NCBI GenBank assembly: GCA_005885325.1
Contig: VAYX01000022.1
Location: 1 to 13,673, forward strand
DNA length: 13,673 bases
DNA from: Actinomycetota bacterium
GTDB taxonomy: Bacteria > Actinomycetota > UBA4738 > HRBIN12
Direction of reading: 5' to 3'
The notes beneath the pieces were generated by a model. That model was not told where the DNA came from. It worked only from the letters and a program-made list of their open reading frames with translations, and did no database searches. Numbering within the stretch: the first letter of the stretch is position 1; each line of letters opens with the position of its first letter. Position numbers and translations under genes: made by a program. Shown piece after piece: positions 6,932 through 12,655 of the stretch.

Positions 6932-6940
6932 GACCAGCCG

Positions 6941-6946
6941 AGGGTA
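6941..6946 (-). promoter_or_regulatory. Predicted -10 element of glnR
   Basis: On the minus strand TACCCT lies 9 nt before the GTG start, giving a leader of at most a few nucleotides. A CACGTG core lies 8 bp upstream in the spacer region. Confidence 0.5.
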
Positions 6947-6949
6947 ACA

Positions 6950-6964
6950 GGGGGCACGTGCCGA
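6950..6964. promoter_or_regulatory. Palindromic CACGTG box between divergent glnR and moaD-like genes
   Basis: The 10-bp perfect palindrome GGCACGTGCC (6953-6962) sits between the two opposed TACCCT -10 elements, 8 bp from the glnR one and 7 bp from the other. A factor bound here would affect both promoters. A closely related box occurs upstream of cysH (8960-8974). The binding protein is unknown. Confidence 0.45.
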
Positions 6965-6967
6965 CGG

Positions 6968-6973
6968 TACCCT
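6968..6973 (+). promoter_or_regulatory. Predicted -10 element of the MoaD/ThiS-like gene
   Basis: TACCCT is followed by 7 nt and the ATG at 6981, the canonical spacing for a leaderless actinobacterial mRNA. No Shine-Dalgarno is present. Confidence 0.5.
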
Positions 6974-6980
6974 GGCGACG

Positions 6981-7226
6981 ATGGCCATCGTGAGCGTTCG
7001 CCTGTTCGCGGCCCTTCGGGAGCTGGCGGGTGACTCCCGCGTGCACGCCGAGGGACGGACCGTGGGTGAGGTCGTCGCAACGCTGTCGAAGCGGTACGGC
7101 GAACGCTTCGCCAGCGTGGCCAGGGCCGGCTCGGTGGTCGTGGACGGCGAACGCGCCTCGGAGTCTCGGCCGCTGGCCGACGGCGAGGAGGTTGCGCTGC
7201 TCCCTCCCGTCTCGGGCGGGGCCTGA
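6981..7226 (+). CDS. MoaD/ThiS-family ubiquitin-like sulfur carrier with Gly-Gly-Ala terminus
   Basis: The product is 81 residues with the beta-grasp pattern of small sulfur carriers: VRLFAALRELAG at the start, a central TVGEVVATLSKRYG helix, VVDGERA, LADGEEVALLPPVSGGA at the end. Family members (MoaD, ThiS, CysO) carry sulfur as a thiocarboxylate on a C-terminal Gly-Gly after adenylation by a MoeB/ThiF-type enzyme. Here one alanine follows the Gly-Gly, so activation would need its removal or a tolerant partner. MoaD is the closest fit from the PPVSGG ending, but no molybdopterin, thiamine or cysteine-pathway partner (moaE, thiG, cysM, JAMM protease) is adjacent to decide. It diverges from glnR and precedes the lipid kinase by 36 nt. 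Confidence 0.85.
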   Translation: MAIVSVRLFAALRELAGDSRVHAEGRTVGEVVATLSKRYGERFASVARAGSVVVDGERASESRPLADGEEVALLPPVSGGA

Positions 7227-7248
7227 GCGCCACGCCGCTCTCGACTGT

Positions 7249-7254
7249 CATACT
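7249..7254 (+). promoter_or_regulatory. Possible -10 element of the lipid kinase gene
   Basis: CATACT is followed by 8 nt and the ATG at 7263. There is no Shine-Dalgarno in the pyrimidine-rich gap CCCTCCCC, so a leaderless start is plausible. Cotranscription with the upstream sulfur-carrier gene is equally possible. Confidence 0.4.
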
Positions 7255-7262
7255 CCCTCCCC

Positions 7263-8180
7263 ATGCGCCGGTTCGACCGCGTCCTGCTGATCGTGAATCC
7301 GGTGGCTCGGACGGTGTCCCGGCCCACCATGGCCGTCATCGAGAAGGCGCTGTCGGCCGACTTCAAGCTGGAGGTGCTGGAGACGGCGGAGCGCGGCCAG
7401 GCCACCGAGGTCGCCGCGCAGGCCGCGCTCGACGGCCTCGACCTCGTGGTCGTGTTCTCCGGCGACGGGACGATCAACGAGGTGGTGAACGGGCTTGCCG
7501 GAAAGGATGCCGCCCTCGGCGTCATCCCGGGGGGCGCGACGAACATCCTGGCTCAGGCGCTCGGCATGCCGCTCGACCCGGTAGAGGCGACCGGCGTGCT
7601 CATCGCCCGAGCTCTCGACGGTCAGGCTCGCACGCTCACCCTCGGCGTGGCCGACGGCAGGTATTTCGCGGTGAACTGCGGTGCCGGCGTCGACGCGGCG
7701 GCCATGGCCCGCCTCGACTCGAAGTTCCCCAAGACCAAGAAGGCCTTCGAGCGGGCGGCGTTCCGGGCCGTGGCCCGAGAGGTGATCGCGAGCTATGCCG
7801 GGCGGTTCCCCGATCTCACGGTGAGCGTCGACGGGGACCAACCGGTGCAGGCCATCTCGGTGCTGATCGGGCGGACCGACCCGTACACCTATTACAAGGG
7901 GCGCGGTGTCCGGGTGACCCCGCAGGCGTCCCTGGAGGAGGGACTCGACGTCCTGACCGCTCGCACGCTTCCACGCCGCAGGGTGCTGCGGATCGCGTGG
8001 CAGATGTTCGGCTCCGCCCGCCATGTGAAGGGCCGGGACATGGACTACCGCCACGATGCCTCGCACGTGGAGGTGACGTCGGAGCGGCCGTTCCCGGTTC
8101 AGGTCGATGGCGACGTCATGGGCAACCGGACGGTGCTCTCGGTCGGCCTGGCCCGGGACGCGCTGTGGGTGGTGGCCTAG
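7263..8180 (+). CDS. Diacylglycerol kinase-like lipid kinase (DAGK catalytic domain, YegS/DgkB type)
   Basis: The product is 305 residues, a typical single-domain DAGK-family length. The nucleotide-binding region shows VNPVA near residue 12, the SGDGT loop at 66-70 (canonical GGDGT) followed by INEVVNGL, and IPGGATN at 88-94. The C-terminal beta-rich domain contains NCGAGVDAA and YYKGRGV, and ends with VQVDGDVMGN. The expected reaction is ATP-dependent phosphorylation of diacylglycerol or a related lipid at the inner face of the membrane. The exact lipid (diacylglycerol, phosphatidylinositol precursor or sphingoid) cannot be read from the sequence. There is no transmembrane segment. Its TAG stop shares the four bases CTAG with the stop of convergent cysH, leaving no room for a terminator. 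Confidence 0.9.
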   Translation: MRRFDRVLLIVNPVARTVSRPTMAVIEKALSADFKLEVLETAERGQATEVAAQAALDGLDLVVVFSGDGTINEVVNGLAGKDAALGVIPGGATNILAQALGMPLDPVEATGVLIARALDGQARTLTLGVADGRYFAVNCGAGVDAAAMARLDSKFPKTKKAFERAAFRAVAREVIASYAGRFPDLTVSVDGDQPVQAISVLIGRTDPYTYYKGRGVRVTPQASLEEGLDVLTARTLPRRRVLRIAWQMFGSARHVKGRDMDYRHDASHVEVTSERPFPVQVDGDVMGNRTVLSVGLARDALWVVA

Positions 8181-8893
8181 TCCAGCCGGACGACGTCCTG
8201 CTCTGCTGCCTCCCGCTGGTGGATCCCGCACTCCCACTTCGACAATCCGGCCCAACGGCCGGCCCGTTCGGGCTCGCCCACGAACCTCGTCCGGGTGCAC
8301 GGCGCGCAGCCGATCGACGCGTAGCCCAGGTCGTACAGCGGGTTGCGGGGCAGGCCGTGCTCCTGCAGGTAGGCCCGGGCATCGCCCCGGGTCCAGTTGG
8401 CCACGGGGTTGACCTTGACGATGAACCTGCCCGGCTCGAGCTCGTACCGGTCCACGATCGGCGCCCCAGCCCGGGTCGGTGAGGAGTCACGGCGGAACGC
8501 CGTGATCCAGGCGTCGAGGCTCCGCAGCGCCTCGAACATCGGCCGGACCTTGTTGATCTCGCAGCACAGGGCGGGGTCGCGCTCGTACAGGCGAGGGCCG
8601 TACGCGCGTTCCTGCGACTCCACGGTGTGTTCCCCGACCAGCTCGACGACGTTCAGCCCCAGGAGGTCGGTGAGCTGTTGCTTGAACGCCAGGGTCTCGG
8701 CGAATTGGAAGCCCGTCTCCAGGAACAGGATGGGGACGTCGGGCAGGAACCGGGTGGCCATGTGGATCACGCAGGTGCCCTCGGCCTGGAACGCCGACGC
8801 GATGGCGATGCGCTCGAGCCTGGATCCCTCCATCGCCCACCGGATGATCTCGCTCGGGTGGGCCGTCTCGAAGCGCTCGTTTGCCTCTGCCAC
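8177..8893 (-). CDS. cysH: Assimilatory adenylyl-sulfate (APS) reductase, [4Fe-4S] type
   Basis: The product is 238 residues from the GTG at 8893. The PP-loop-like N-terminal region (IASAFQAEGTCVIHMA) and FLETGFQFAETLAF are typical of the CysH family. Four cysteines, Cys110-Cys111 (ALCCEINKV) and Cys196-x2-Cys199 (GCAPC), would bind the [4Fe-4S] cluster that marks APS rather than PAPS reductases. The C-terminal KWECGIH motif holds the catalytic Cys222, which forms the thiosulfonate intermediate reduced by thioredoxin. The product is sulfite plus AMP. The GTG has no Shine-Dalgarno; the frame continues upstream in good coding sequence, and a CTG at 8920 preceded by GAGGGAAGG would add nine residues (LKTLLSDAD). 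It diverges from sat, which makes its substrate, and its stop overlaps the lipid kinase stop. Confidence 0.93.
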   Translation of the reverse strand: MAEANERFETAHPSEIIRWAMEGSRLERIAIASAFQAEGTCVIHMATRFLPDVPILFLETGFQFAETLAFKQQLTDLLGLNVVELVGEHTVESQERAYGPRLYERDPALCCEINKVRPMFEALRSLDAWITAFRRDSSPTRAGAPIVDRYELEPGRFIVKVNPVANWTRGDARAYLQEHGLPRNPLYDLGYASIGCAPCTRTRFVGEPERAGRWAGLSKWECGIHQREAAEQDVVRLD

Positions 8894-8950
8894 GTCGGCG
8901 TCGCTGAGCAGCGTCTTCAGGGCGGGCCGCCTTCCCTCGAAAGGGAGCCG

Positions 8951-8956
8951 AGTATA
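8951..8956 (-). promoter_or_regulatory. Predicted -10 element of cysH
   Basis: On the minus strand TATACT (one mismatch to TATAAT) would start transcription near 8944. This leaves a leader that contains the GAGGGAAGG Shine-Dalgarno ahead of the CTG at 8920. CACGTG lies 8 bp upstream. Confidence 0.55.
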
Positions 8957-8959
8957 GCC

Positions 8960-8974
8960 GGGGTCACGTGCCGG
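8960..8974. promoter_or_regulatory. CACGTG-centred box in the cysH/sat intergenic region
   Basis: GGGGTCACGTGCCGG matches the 6950-6964 box of the glnR/moaD-like intergenic region at 13 of 15 positions. It lies at the same 8-bp distance from the minus-strand -10. It may be a binding site for an unidentified regulator shared by the two divergent promoter regions. Confidence 0.4.
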
Positions 8975-9002
8975 CCCAGGCCGAGCCCGTCGAGCCCACG
9001 GC

Positions 9003-9008
9003 TATGCT
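9003..9008 (+). promoter_or_regulatory. Predicted -10 element of sat
   Basis: TATGCT would start transcription near 9015, giving a leader of about 35 nt that includes the GAGGAAGG Shine-Dalgarno. The flanking CGGCTATGCT (8999-9008) is an inverted, one-mismatch copy of the cysH -10 region AGTATAGCCG (8951-8960). Confidence 0.5.
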
Positions 9009-9049
9009 CTCTCATCCGGAACGAAACGTACCCCGAGGAAGGCGGATCC

Positions 9050-10225
9050 ATGACTCCGAACGAGACCATCGCGCCGCACGGCGGGACGCTGGTCGACCTG
9101 CTCGCCTCTGGCCCCGAGGCGGAGAAGCTGGTCGCGGAGGCCGCCAACTACCCGAAGATCGACGTCGGCGAACGTGAGCTCTCGGACCTGGAGATGCTCA
9201 CGGTGGGCGCACTCTCCCCGCTCACCGGCTTCCAGGGCGAGAAGGACTATCACTCGATCCTGGAGACGATGCATCTGGCGGACGGGCTGCCTTGGACCAT
9301 CCCCGTGACCCTTTCCCTCACTGACGAGGACGTGAAGCGGATCGGGGGCGCCGACGCGGTGACGCTCACGGGCGGCGGCGAGGGACCCCTCGCCGTGCTC
9401 CAGGTCCGGGAGATCTTCCGCCGCGACAAGAAGAAGGAGTCGCTGGGGGTCTTCCTCACCGAGGACCTCGACCATCCCGGGGTTCGCGCCCTGCACGAGG
9501 CCGGCGAGTACTGCGCGGCCGGCGACGTCCGGGCCATCCGGCTCCCGGAACATCGGGACTTCCAGGCCTATCGGCGCACCCCCGAGCAGACCCGGGCCGA
9601 GTTCGCCCGCCGGGGGTGGCGGACCGTGGTCGGGTTCCAGACGCGAAATCCCATCCACCGGGCACACGAGTACATCCAGAAGTGTGCGCTCGAGACCGTG
9701 GACGGGCTGCTGGTGCATCCGCTCATGGGGGCGACGAAGGGCGACGACGTTCCGGCCGAGGTCCGCATGCGCTGCTACGAGGTCCTGTTCGAGAACTACT
9801 ACCCGAAGGATCGCGCCCTGATCTCGGTGTTCCCGGCGGCGATGCGCTATGCGGGCCCCAAGGAGGCCATCTGGCACGCCATCTGCCGCAAGAACTACGG
9901 ATGCACGCACTTCGTGGTGGGCCGGGACCACGCGGGTGTCGGGGAGTACTACGGCACGTACGACGCGCAAAGGATCTTCGAGGAGTTCGAACCGGGGGAG
10001 CTCGGCATCACGCCGCTCATGTTCGAGCACTCGTTCTGGTGCAACCGGTGCGAGGGCATGGCCACCCCCAAGACCTGCCCTCACGACGAGGAGGACCGCG
10101 TCTCCCTCTCGGGCACGAAGGTCCGGGAGATGCTGCGGAACGGCGAGCGCCCCCCGGCCGAGTTCTCGCGTCCGGAGGTCGCCCACGTCCTCATCGAGGC
10201 CATGCGAGACTCATCCACGCGGTAG
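9050..10225 (+). CDS. sat: Sulfate adenylyltransferase (ATP sulfurylase), homomeric type
   Basis: The product is 391 residues, the size of single-domain homomeric ATP sulfurylases without a fused APS kinase. It makes APS and pyrophosphate from sulfate and ATP. The signature QTRNPIHRAHE is at 197-207 and GRDHAGVG begins at 291, the two nucleotide/substrate-binding motifs of the family. A probable zinc site is formed by Cys331, Cys334, Cys343 and His345 (FWCNRC ... TCPH), as in bacterial and archaeal Sat enzymes. The ATG at 9050 has a strong Shine-Dalgarno (GAGGAAGG, 8-nt spacing); longer frames upstream run through the promoter. It diverges from APS reductase, so the two enzymes form the APS branch of assimilatory sulfate reduction. 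The TAG stop lies inside the end of the convergent acetyltransferase gene (15-bp overlap). Confidence 0.97.
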   Translation: MTPNETIAPHGGTLVDLLASGPEAEKLVAEAANYPKIDVGERELSDLEMLTVGALSPLTGFQGEKDYHSILETMHLADGLPWTIPVTLSLTDEDVKRIGGADAVTLTGGGEGPLAVLQVREIFRRDKKKESLGVFLTEDLDHPGVRALHEAGEYCAAGDVRAIRLPEHRDFQAYRRTPEQTRAEFARRGWRTVVGFQTRNPIHRAHEYIQKCALETVDGLLVHPLMGATKGDDVPAEVRMRCYEVLFENYYPKDRALISVFPAAMRYAGPKEAIWHAICRKNYGCTHFVVGRDHAGVGEYYGTYDAQRIFEEFEPGELGITPLMFEHSFWCNRCEGMATPKTCPHDEEDRVSLSGTKVREMLRNGERPPAEFSRPEVAHVLIEAMRDSSTR

Positions 10226-10774
10226 GTCCTCGTCGGTCAGCTCCTCGGACAGCAGGCCCATCACGAACGAGTCGACGTACCCGCCCCCCACGAAGTGCGA
10301 GTGCCGGCGGGTCCCTTCGACCTTGAACCCGATCCGCTCGTACACGCGAAGCGCGCGGGGGTTGACGGAGAACACGTTCAGCTCGATCCGCTGGAGGTTC
10401 ATGTGCCGGAACGCGAACCGGCACAGCGTGCGCATCGCGTCCGTCCCGTACCCCCGGTGCCAGTACGGCTTCCCGATCCAGATGCCCAGGACGGCGGCCC
10501 GGTTGCGGGCCTCGATGCCATCCAGGCCGCATCCCCCCATGGCTTGGCGGTCCTCCAGCCGCTCGATCACGAACAGGACCCGGTCTTCCTTGCCCCGGGT
10601 GGATTCGACGAACTCCCGGTAGCCCTGGCTGGACTGCGGCATGGCGAACCCGATCCCCTCCATGACCTCGGGGTCGGAGAACAGCTCGTTCAGGGCTCCG
10701 TAGTCGGAGGCCTCGTGGGACCGCAGGCGGACGAGCGAGCCTTCCAGGGCCGCCTCGGGGGCTCCCACACGCAT
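10211..10774 (-). CDS. GNAT N-acetyltransferase, RimJ/RimL-like
   Basis: The product is 187 residues with the GNAT fold order seen in RimJ/RimL-type enzymes. It starts SLVRLRSHEASDYGALNELFSDPEV, followed by FVIERLEDRQAMGGCGL. The motif A strand and acetyl-CoA loop are AAVLGIWIGKPYWHRGYGTDAM (His-Arg-Gly-Tyr-Gly matches the Q/RxxGxG/A loop). Next come LNVFSVNPRALRVYERIGF and KVEGTRRHSHFVGGGYVDS. Such enzymes acetylate protein N-termini or small-molecule amines; the acceptor cannot be predicted. The ATG at 10774 is preceded by TATCCT at 6-nt spacing and no Shine-Dalgarno, again leaderless-like. It ends inside the 3' end of sat on the opposite strand. Confidence 0.92.
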   Translation of the reverse strand: MRVGAPEAALEGSLVRLRSHEASDYGALNELFSDPEVMEGIGFAMPQSSQGYREFVESTRGKEDRVLFVIERLEDRQAMGGCGLDGIEARNRAAVLGIWIGKPYWHRGYGTDAMRTLCRFAFRHMNLQRIELNVFSVNPRALRVYERIGFKVEGTRRHSHFVGGGYVDSFVMGLLSEELTDEDLPRG

Positions 10775-10780
10775 CGGCCC

Positions 10781-10786
10781 AGGATA
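10781..10786 (-). promoter_or_regulatory. Predicted -10 element of the acetyltransferase gene
   Basis: On the minus strand TATCCT is followed by 6 nt and the ATG at 10774, leaderless spacing. No -35 is obvious. Confidence 0.5.
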
Positions 10787-10824
10787 TCGCCGCTGGTCAG
10801 GGCAGGGATGCGCCCGGCGGGAGG

Positions 10825-10853
10825 TTGCCCGGCCCTGGGGCGGATGGTAGCCT
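10825..10853 (+). promoter_or_regulatory. Predicted promoter of the M23 peptidase gene
   Basis: TTGCCC (10825-10830), a 17-bp spacer and TAGCCT (10848-10853) form the best two-box promoter in the window. The transcription start would be near 10860, with a leader of about 70 nt to the TTG start. GCGGA and TCCGC flank the -10 as a short inverted repeat. Confidence 0.5.
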
Positions 10854-10929
10854 CCGCTCGCCCTGAGGCGGCGCCCCTGATGACCGCGAGGAGGCCCGGA
10901 CGACCGCTCCCAGGAGAGGGCTTCGATCG

Positions 10930-11898
10930 TTGGTCGCGCTCGCCGTCGTGGCGGGCTTCCTGGTCACCGCCCCAACCTTCGCCCGCGCGCAGTCCGACCT
11001 GGACTCGGCCAAGGCCCGCCTCGCGGCGGCGCAGGCCCGGCTGGACCAGGCCACGGCGGCCTGGCAGGCTGCCGTGGCCCGACTGTCCCGAACCCAGGAC
11101 GAGCTCACCGCCACGCAGGCCGAGCACGACCGTCTGGTGCGGCTGATCGACCGGATCCGGCTCCGCTTCCAGCGACGCGCTGTGCTGGCCTTCGAGACCG
11201 GGGCGGCCGGCACGTTGGACCTCTTGCTGTCGTCGAACTCGTTCTCCGAGTTCTCCGACCGGGTCGAGTTCTTGGGGAACATGGCGCAGGCGGACTCCGA
11301 CCTCGTCGTGGACAACCGGGTGACCACCGAGCAGCTGCGTCGCACCGAGGTCCACCTGGCGGACCTGTCCAAACAGCAGGCCGACCAGGCGCAGCAGCTC
11401 CGGGCGAGCCAGCAGGCGATCTCCTCCGACGTCTCGGACCTCCAGGCCGAGGTGGACCGGATCCGCAAGCAGTACCAGCTGGCGGCGGTCCTCGGCCTTC
11501 GCACCATCCCCGGCGCGCCGATCTCCACCTGCCCGGTCCAAGGACCGAACTCCTTCGTCGACTCGTTCGGCTGGCCCCGCCCGGGGGGCCGGGTCCACGA
11601 GGGGATCGACATGATCGCCCCGTACGGCACGCCGGTCGTCGCCGTCCAGCCGGGGAACGCCGTCCAGACCCCGAACACCCTGGGAGGCCTCGCCGTGATC
11701 GTGTACGGACCGGGGGGCGACTGGACCTACTACGCGCACCTGTCCTCGTACGGCGCCACGGGGGGCGTGGGGGTTGGATCGGTGATCGGGCACGTCGGGA
11801 GCACGGGCGACACGTCGGTGAACCACCTCCACTTCGAGTACCACCCGGGCGGCGGCGCGGCCGTCGATCCCTACCTCGCCCTCCTTGCCGTCTGCTGA
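10930..11898 (+). CDS. Secreted M23-family peptidase with N-terminal coiled coil
   Basis: The product is 322 residues from a TTG start at 10930, with CAGGAGAGGG 9 nt upstream. A signal-peptide-like hydrophobic core (VALAVVAGFLVTAPTFARA) precedes a long helical region (about 22-190) rich in Ala, Gln, Arg and Glu. This is a coiled coil of the kind found in EnvC-like and RipA-like wall hydrolase regulators. The C-terminal lysostaphin-type domain begins near 200. It has both zinc-site motifs, His223-x3-Asp227 (HEGID) and His299-x-His301 (HLHFE), so it should be an active peptidoglycan endopeptidase outside the membrane. With the TTG start the signal lacks a basic n-region. The frame upstream to a stop at 10864 encodes RTTAPRRGLRS, which would supply one, but has no ATG or GTG. 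Two cysteines, in ISTCPV and at the C-terminus, could pair. Confidence 0.88.
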   Translation: MVALAVVAGFLVTAPTFARAQSDLDSAKARLAAAQARLDQATAAWQAAVARLSRTQDELTATQAEHDRLVRLIDRIRLRFQRRAVLAFETGAAGTLDLLLSSNSFSEFSDRVEFLGNMAQADSDLVVDNRVTTEQLRRTEVHLADLSKQQADQAQQLRASQQAISSDVSDLQAEVDRIRKQYQLAAVLGLRTIPGAPISTCPVQGPNSFVDSFGWPRPGGRVHEGIDMIAPYGTPVVAVQPGNAVQTPNTLGGLAVIVYGPGGDWTYYAHLSSYGATGGVGVGSVIGHVGSTGDTSVNHLHFEYHPGGGAAVDPYLALLAVC

Positions 11899-11926
11899 AC
11901 CGGGGGCGTCGGTCCGCTCCCGGCCC

Positions 11927-11932
11927 TACAAT
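11927..11932 (+). promoter_or_regulatory. Predicted -10 element of the RsiG-like gene
   Basis: TACAAT (one mismatch to TATAAT) would start transcription near 11939, about 23 nt before the GTG. The leader carries GGAG with 5-nt spacing to the GTG at 11962. No clear -35 is seen. Confidence 0.5.
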
Positions 11933-11961
11933 CTCCTTGCCCCACGGCCGATGGAGTAACG

Positions 11962-12492
11962 GTGACAGTTCAGGGCGGTAGCCGCCGGATCGACCGCATC
12001 CTTCGCCCGCAATACGCGGACGGGCTGGCCGCGATGTCCCTCGACGAGCTCCGGAGCCGCCGGGACGAGTGCCTGGCGGAGCGGGAATACCTGTCCCTGC
12101 TTCGGCGACTGGTCCAGGGCCGGGCCGAGATCCTGAAGGCCGAGGTCGAGCGCCGGGGCGGAACCAACCAGGAGGGAACGCTGGTGGAGCGTCTGTCCAA
12201 GGTCCTGTCCTCCGAGGGCCACGGGACCTCACGGGGGGAAGCCGTGAAGGTGGGGCTGCCGGAGGAGGAGATGCTCCAGGCACGGCGGCGGGTGGAGCGC
12301 CTGGCCATGGATGCCGGCCTGTCCGACCCCACCGCTCTCGACGATGGGCAGCTGGGTGGGGCCGTCGACATGCTCGAGGCCGAGGAGCAGGAGGTCTCAC
12401 GTGACCGCTCCGCCGTGATCGACATCCTGGACCGGGTCCAGGACGAGCTGAAGCGGCGGTACAAGGAGGATCCCTCGCTCGTCCTGTCCTGA
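11962..12492 (+). CDS. RsiG-like coiled-coil protein, probable c-di-GMP-responsive anti-sigma factor
   Basis: The product is 176 residues and mostly helical, without membrane segments. It resembles the actinobacterial RsiG family: SLDELRSRRDECLAE, SLLRRLVQGRAEILKAE and a second helix near 140-168. In Streptomyces, RsiG holds sigma-WhiG when bound to c-di-GMP through two copies of E-x3-S-x2-R-x3-Q-x3-D. Copy one here reads Arg41, Ser45, Arg48, Gln52, Glu56. Copy two reads Glu142, Ser146, Arg149, Ile153, Asp157. The Ser-x2-Arg core is intact in both, with Glu-to-Arg and Asp-to-Glu changes in the first and Gln-to-Ile in the second. A c-di-GMP role is inferred, not shown. The next gene encodes an HD-GYP phosphodiesterase. 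The GTG start has GGAG upstream. Confidence 0.75.
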   Translation: MTVQGGSRRIDRILRPQYADGLAAMSLDELRSRRDECLAEREYLSLLRRLVQGRAEILKAEVERRGGTNQEGTLVERLSKVLSSEGHGTSRGEAVKVGLPEEEMLQARRRVERLAMDAGLSDPTALDDGQLGGAVDMLEAEEQEVSRDRSAVIDILDRVQDELKRRYKEDPSLVLS

Positions 12493-12568
12493 GCGTGCCC
12501 TGGTTCGCTTGGAGGAGCCGCCCCGGCCGTTTGTCCCTCCCTCGCCTCCCTACGGGGGATGAGTCTTT

Positions 12569-12622
12569 GGGCCGGAGGCCCTATGGACCCGGTCCATGCA
12601 GAACGGCAGGCTAAACCTGCAT
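12569..12622 (+). other. Three tandem hairpins with an alternative pairing, upstream of HD-GYP gene
   Basis: Hairpin 1 is GGGCC-GGA-GGCCC (12569-12581). Hairpin 2 is ATGGAC-CCG-GTCCAT (12583-12597). Hairpin 3 is GCAGG-CTAAA-CCTGC (12606-12620). ATGCAG (12596-12601) can also pair with CTGCAT (12617-12622), which would break hairpins 2 and 3. No U-tract follows. It could be a leader RNA switch, a terminator of the upstream transcript or a set of operator palindromes. It does not match the c-di-GMP-I or -II riboswitch core that I know. Confidence 0.45.
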
Positions 12623-12641
12623 TTCGCCCTTCCTACTGCGA

Positions 12642-12647
12642 TAACGT
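12642..12647 (+). promoter_or_regulatory. Possible -10 element of the HD-GYP gene
   Basis: TAACGT is followed by 8 nt and the ATG at 12656, leaderless spacing. If this is the main promoter, the upstream hairpins act as DNA rather than as leader RNA. Confidence 0.4.
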
Positions 12648-12655
12648 CCGCGCCG

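Larger units (their letters stand above)
12493..12655 (+). other. Intergenic region between RsiG-like and HD-GYP genes
   Basis: This 163-bp gap is the longest non-coding stretch in the window. Its left part (to about 12550) is pyrimidine-rich without recognised motifs. Its right part holds three hairpins (12569-12620) and a TAACGT hexamer before the next start. An ATG at 12596 is in frame with the HD-GYP gene, but it lies inside a palindrome, lacks a Shine-Dalgarno and was not chosen. Confidence 0.6.

Noticed and set aside
4880..7033. A 717-residue open frame on the plus strand across glnA1, the small gene and glnR
   Set aside because: It runs antisense through two unmistakable genes and their promoters and shows no protein family features.
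10880..11146. Start of the M23 gene at the ATG at 10880
   Set aside because: That ATG is in a different frame from the peptidase; its product becomes Arg/Pro/Ser-rich noise after about 20 residues.
12569..12622. c-di-GMP riboswitch upstream of the HD-GYP gene
   Set aside because: The conserved GGCAAACC and GACGCAAAGCC blocks of the type I aptamer and the type II core are absent. The region is kept only as an unassigned hairpin element.
12612..12644. WhiG/FliA-type promoter (TAAA and GCGATAA)
   Set aside because: The -10-like GCGATAA is suggestive, but the TAAA lies 21 bp upstream of the TGCGATAA block instead of about 15 and no better-placed -35 exists.
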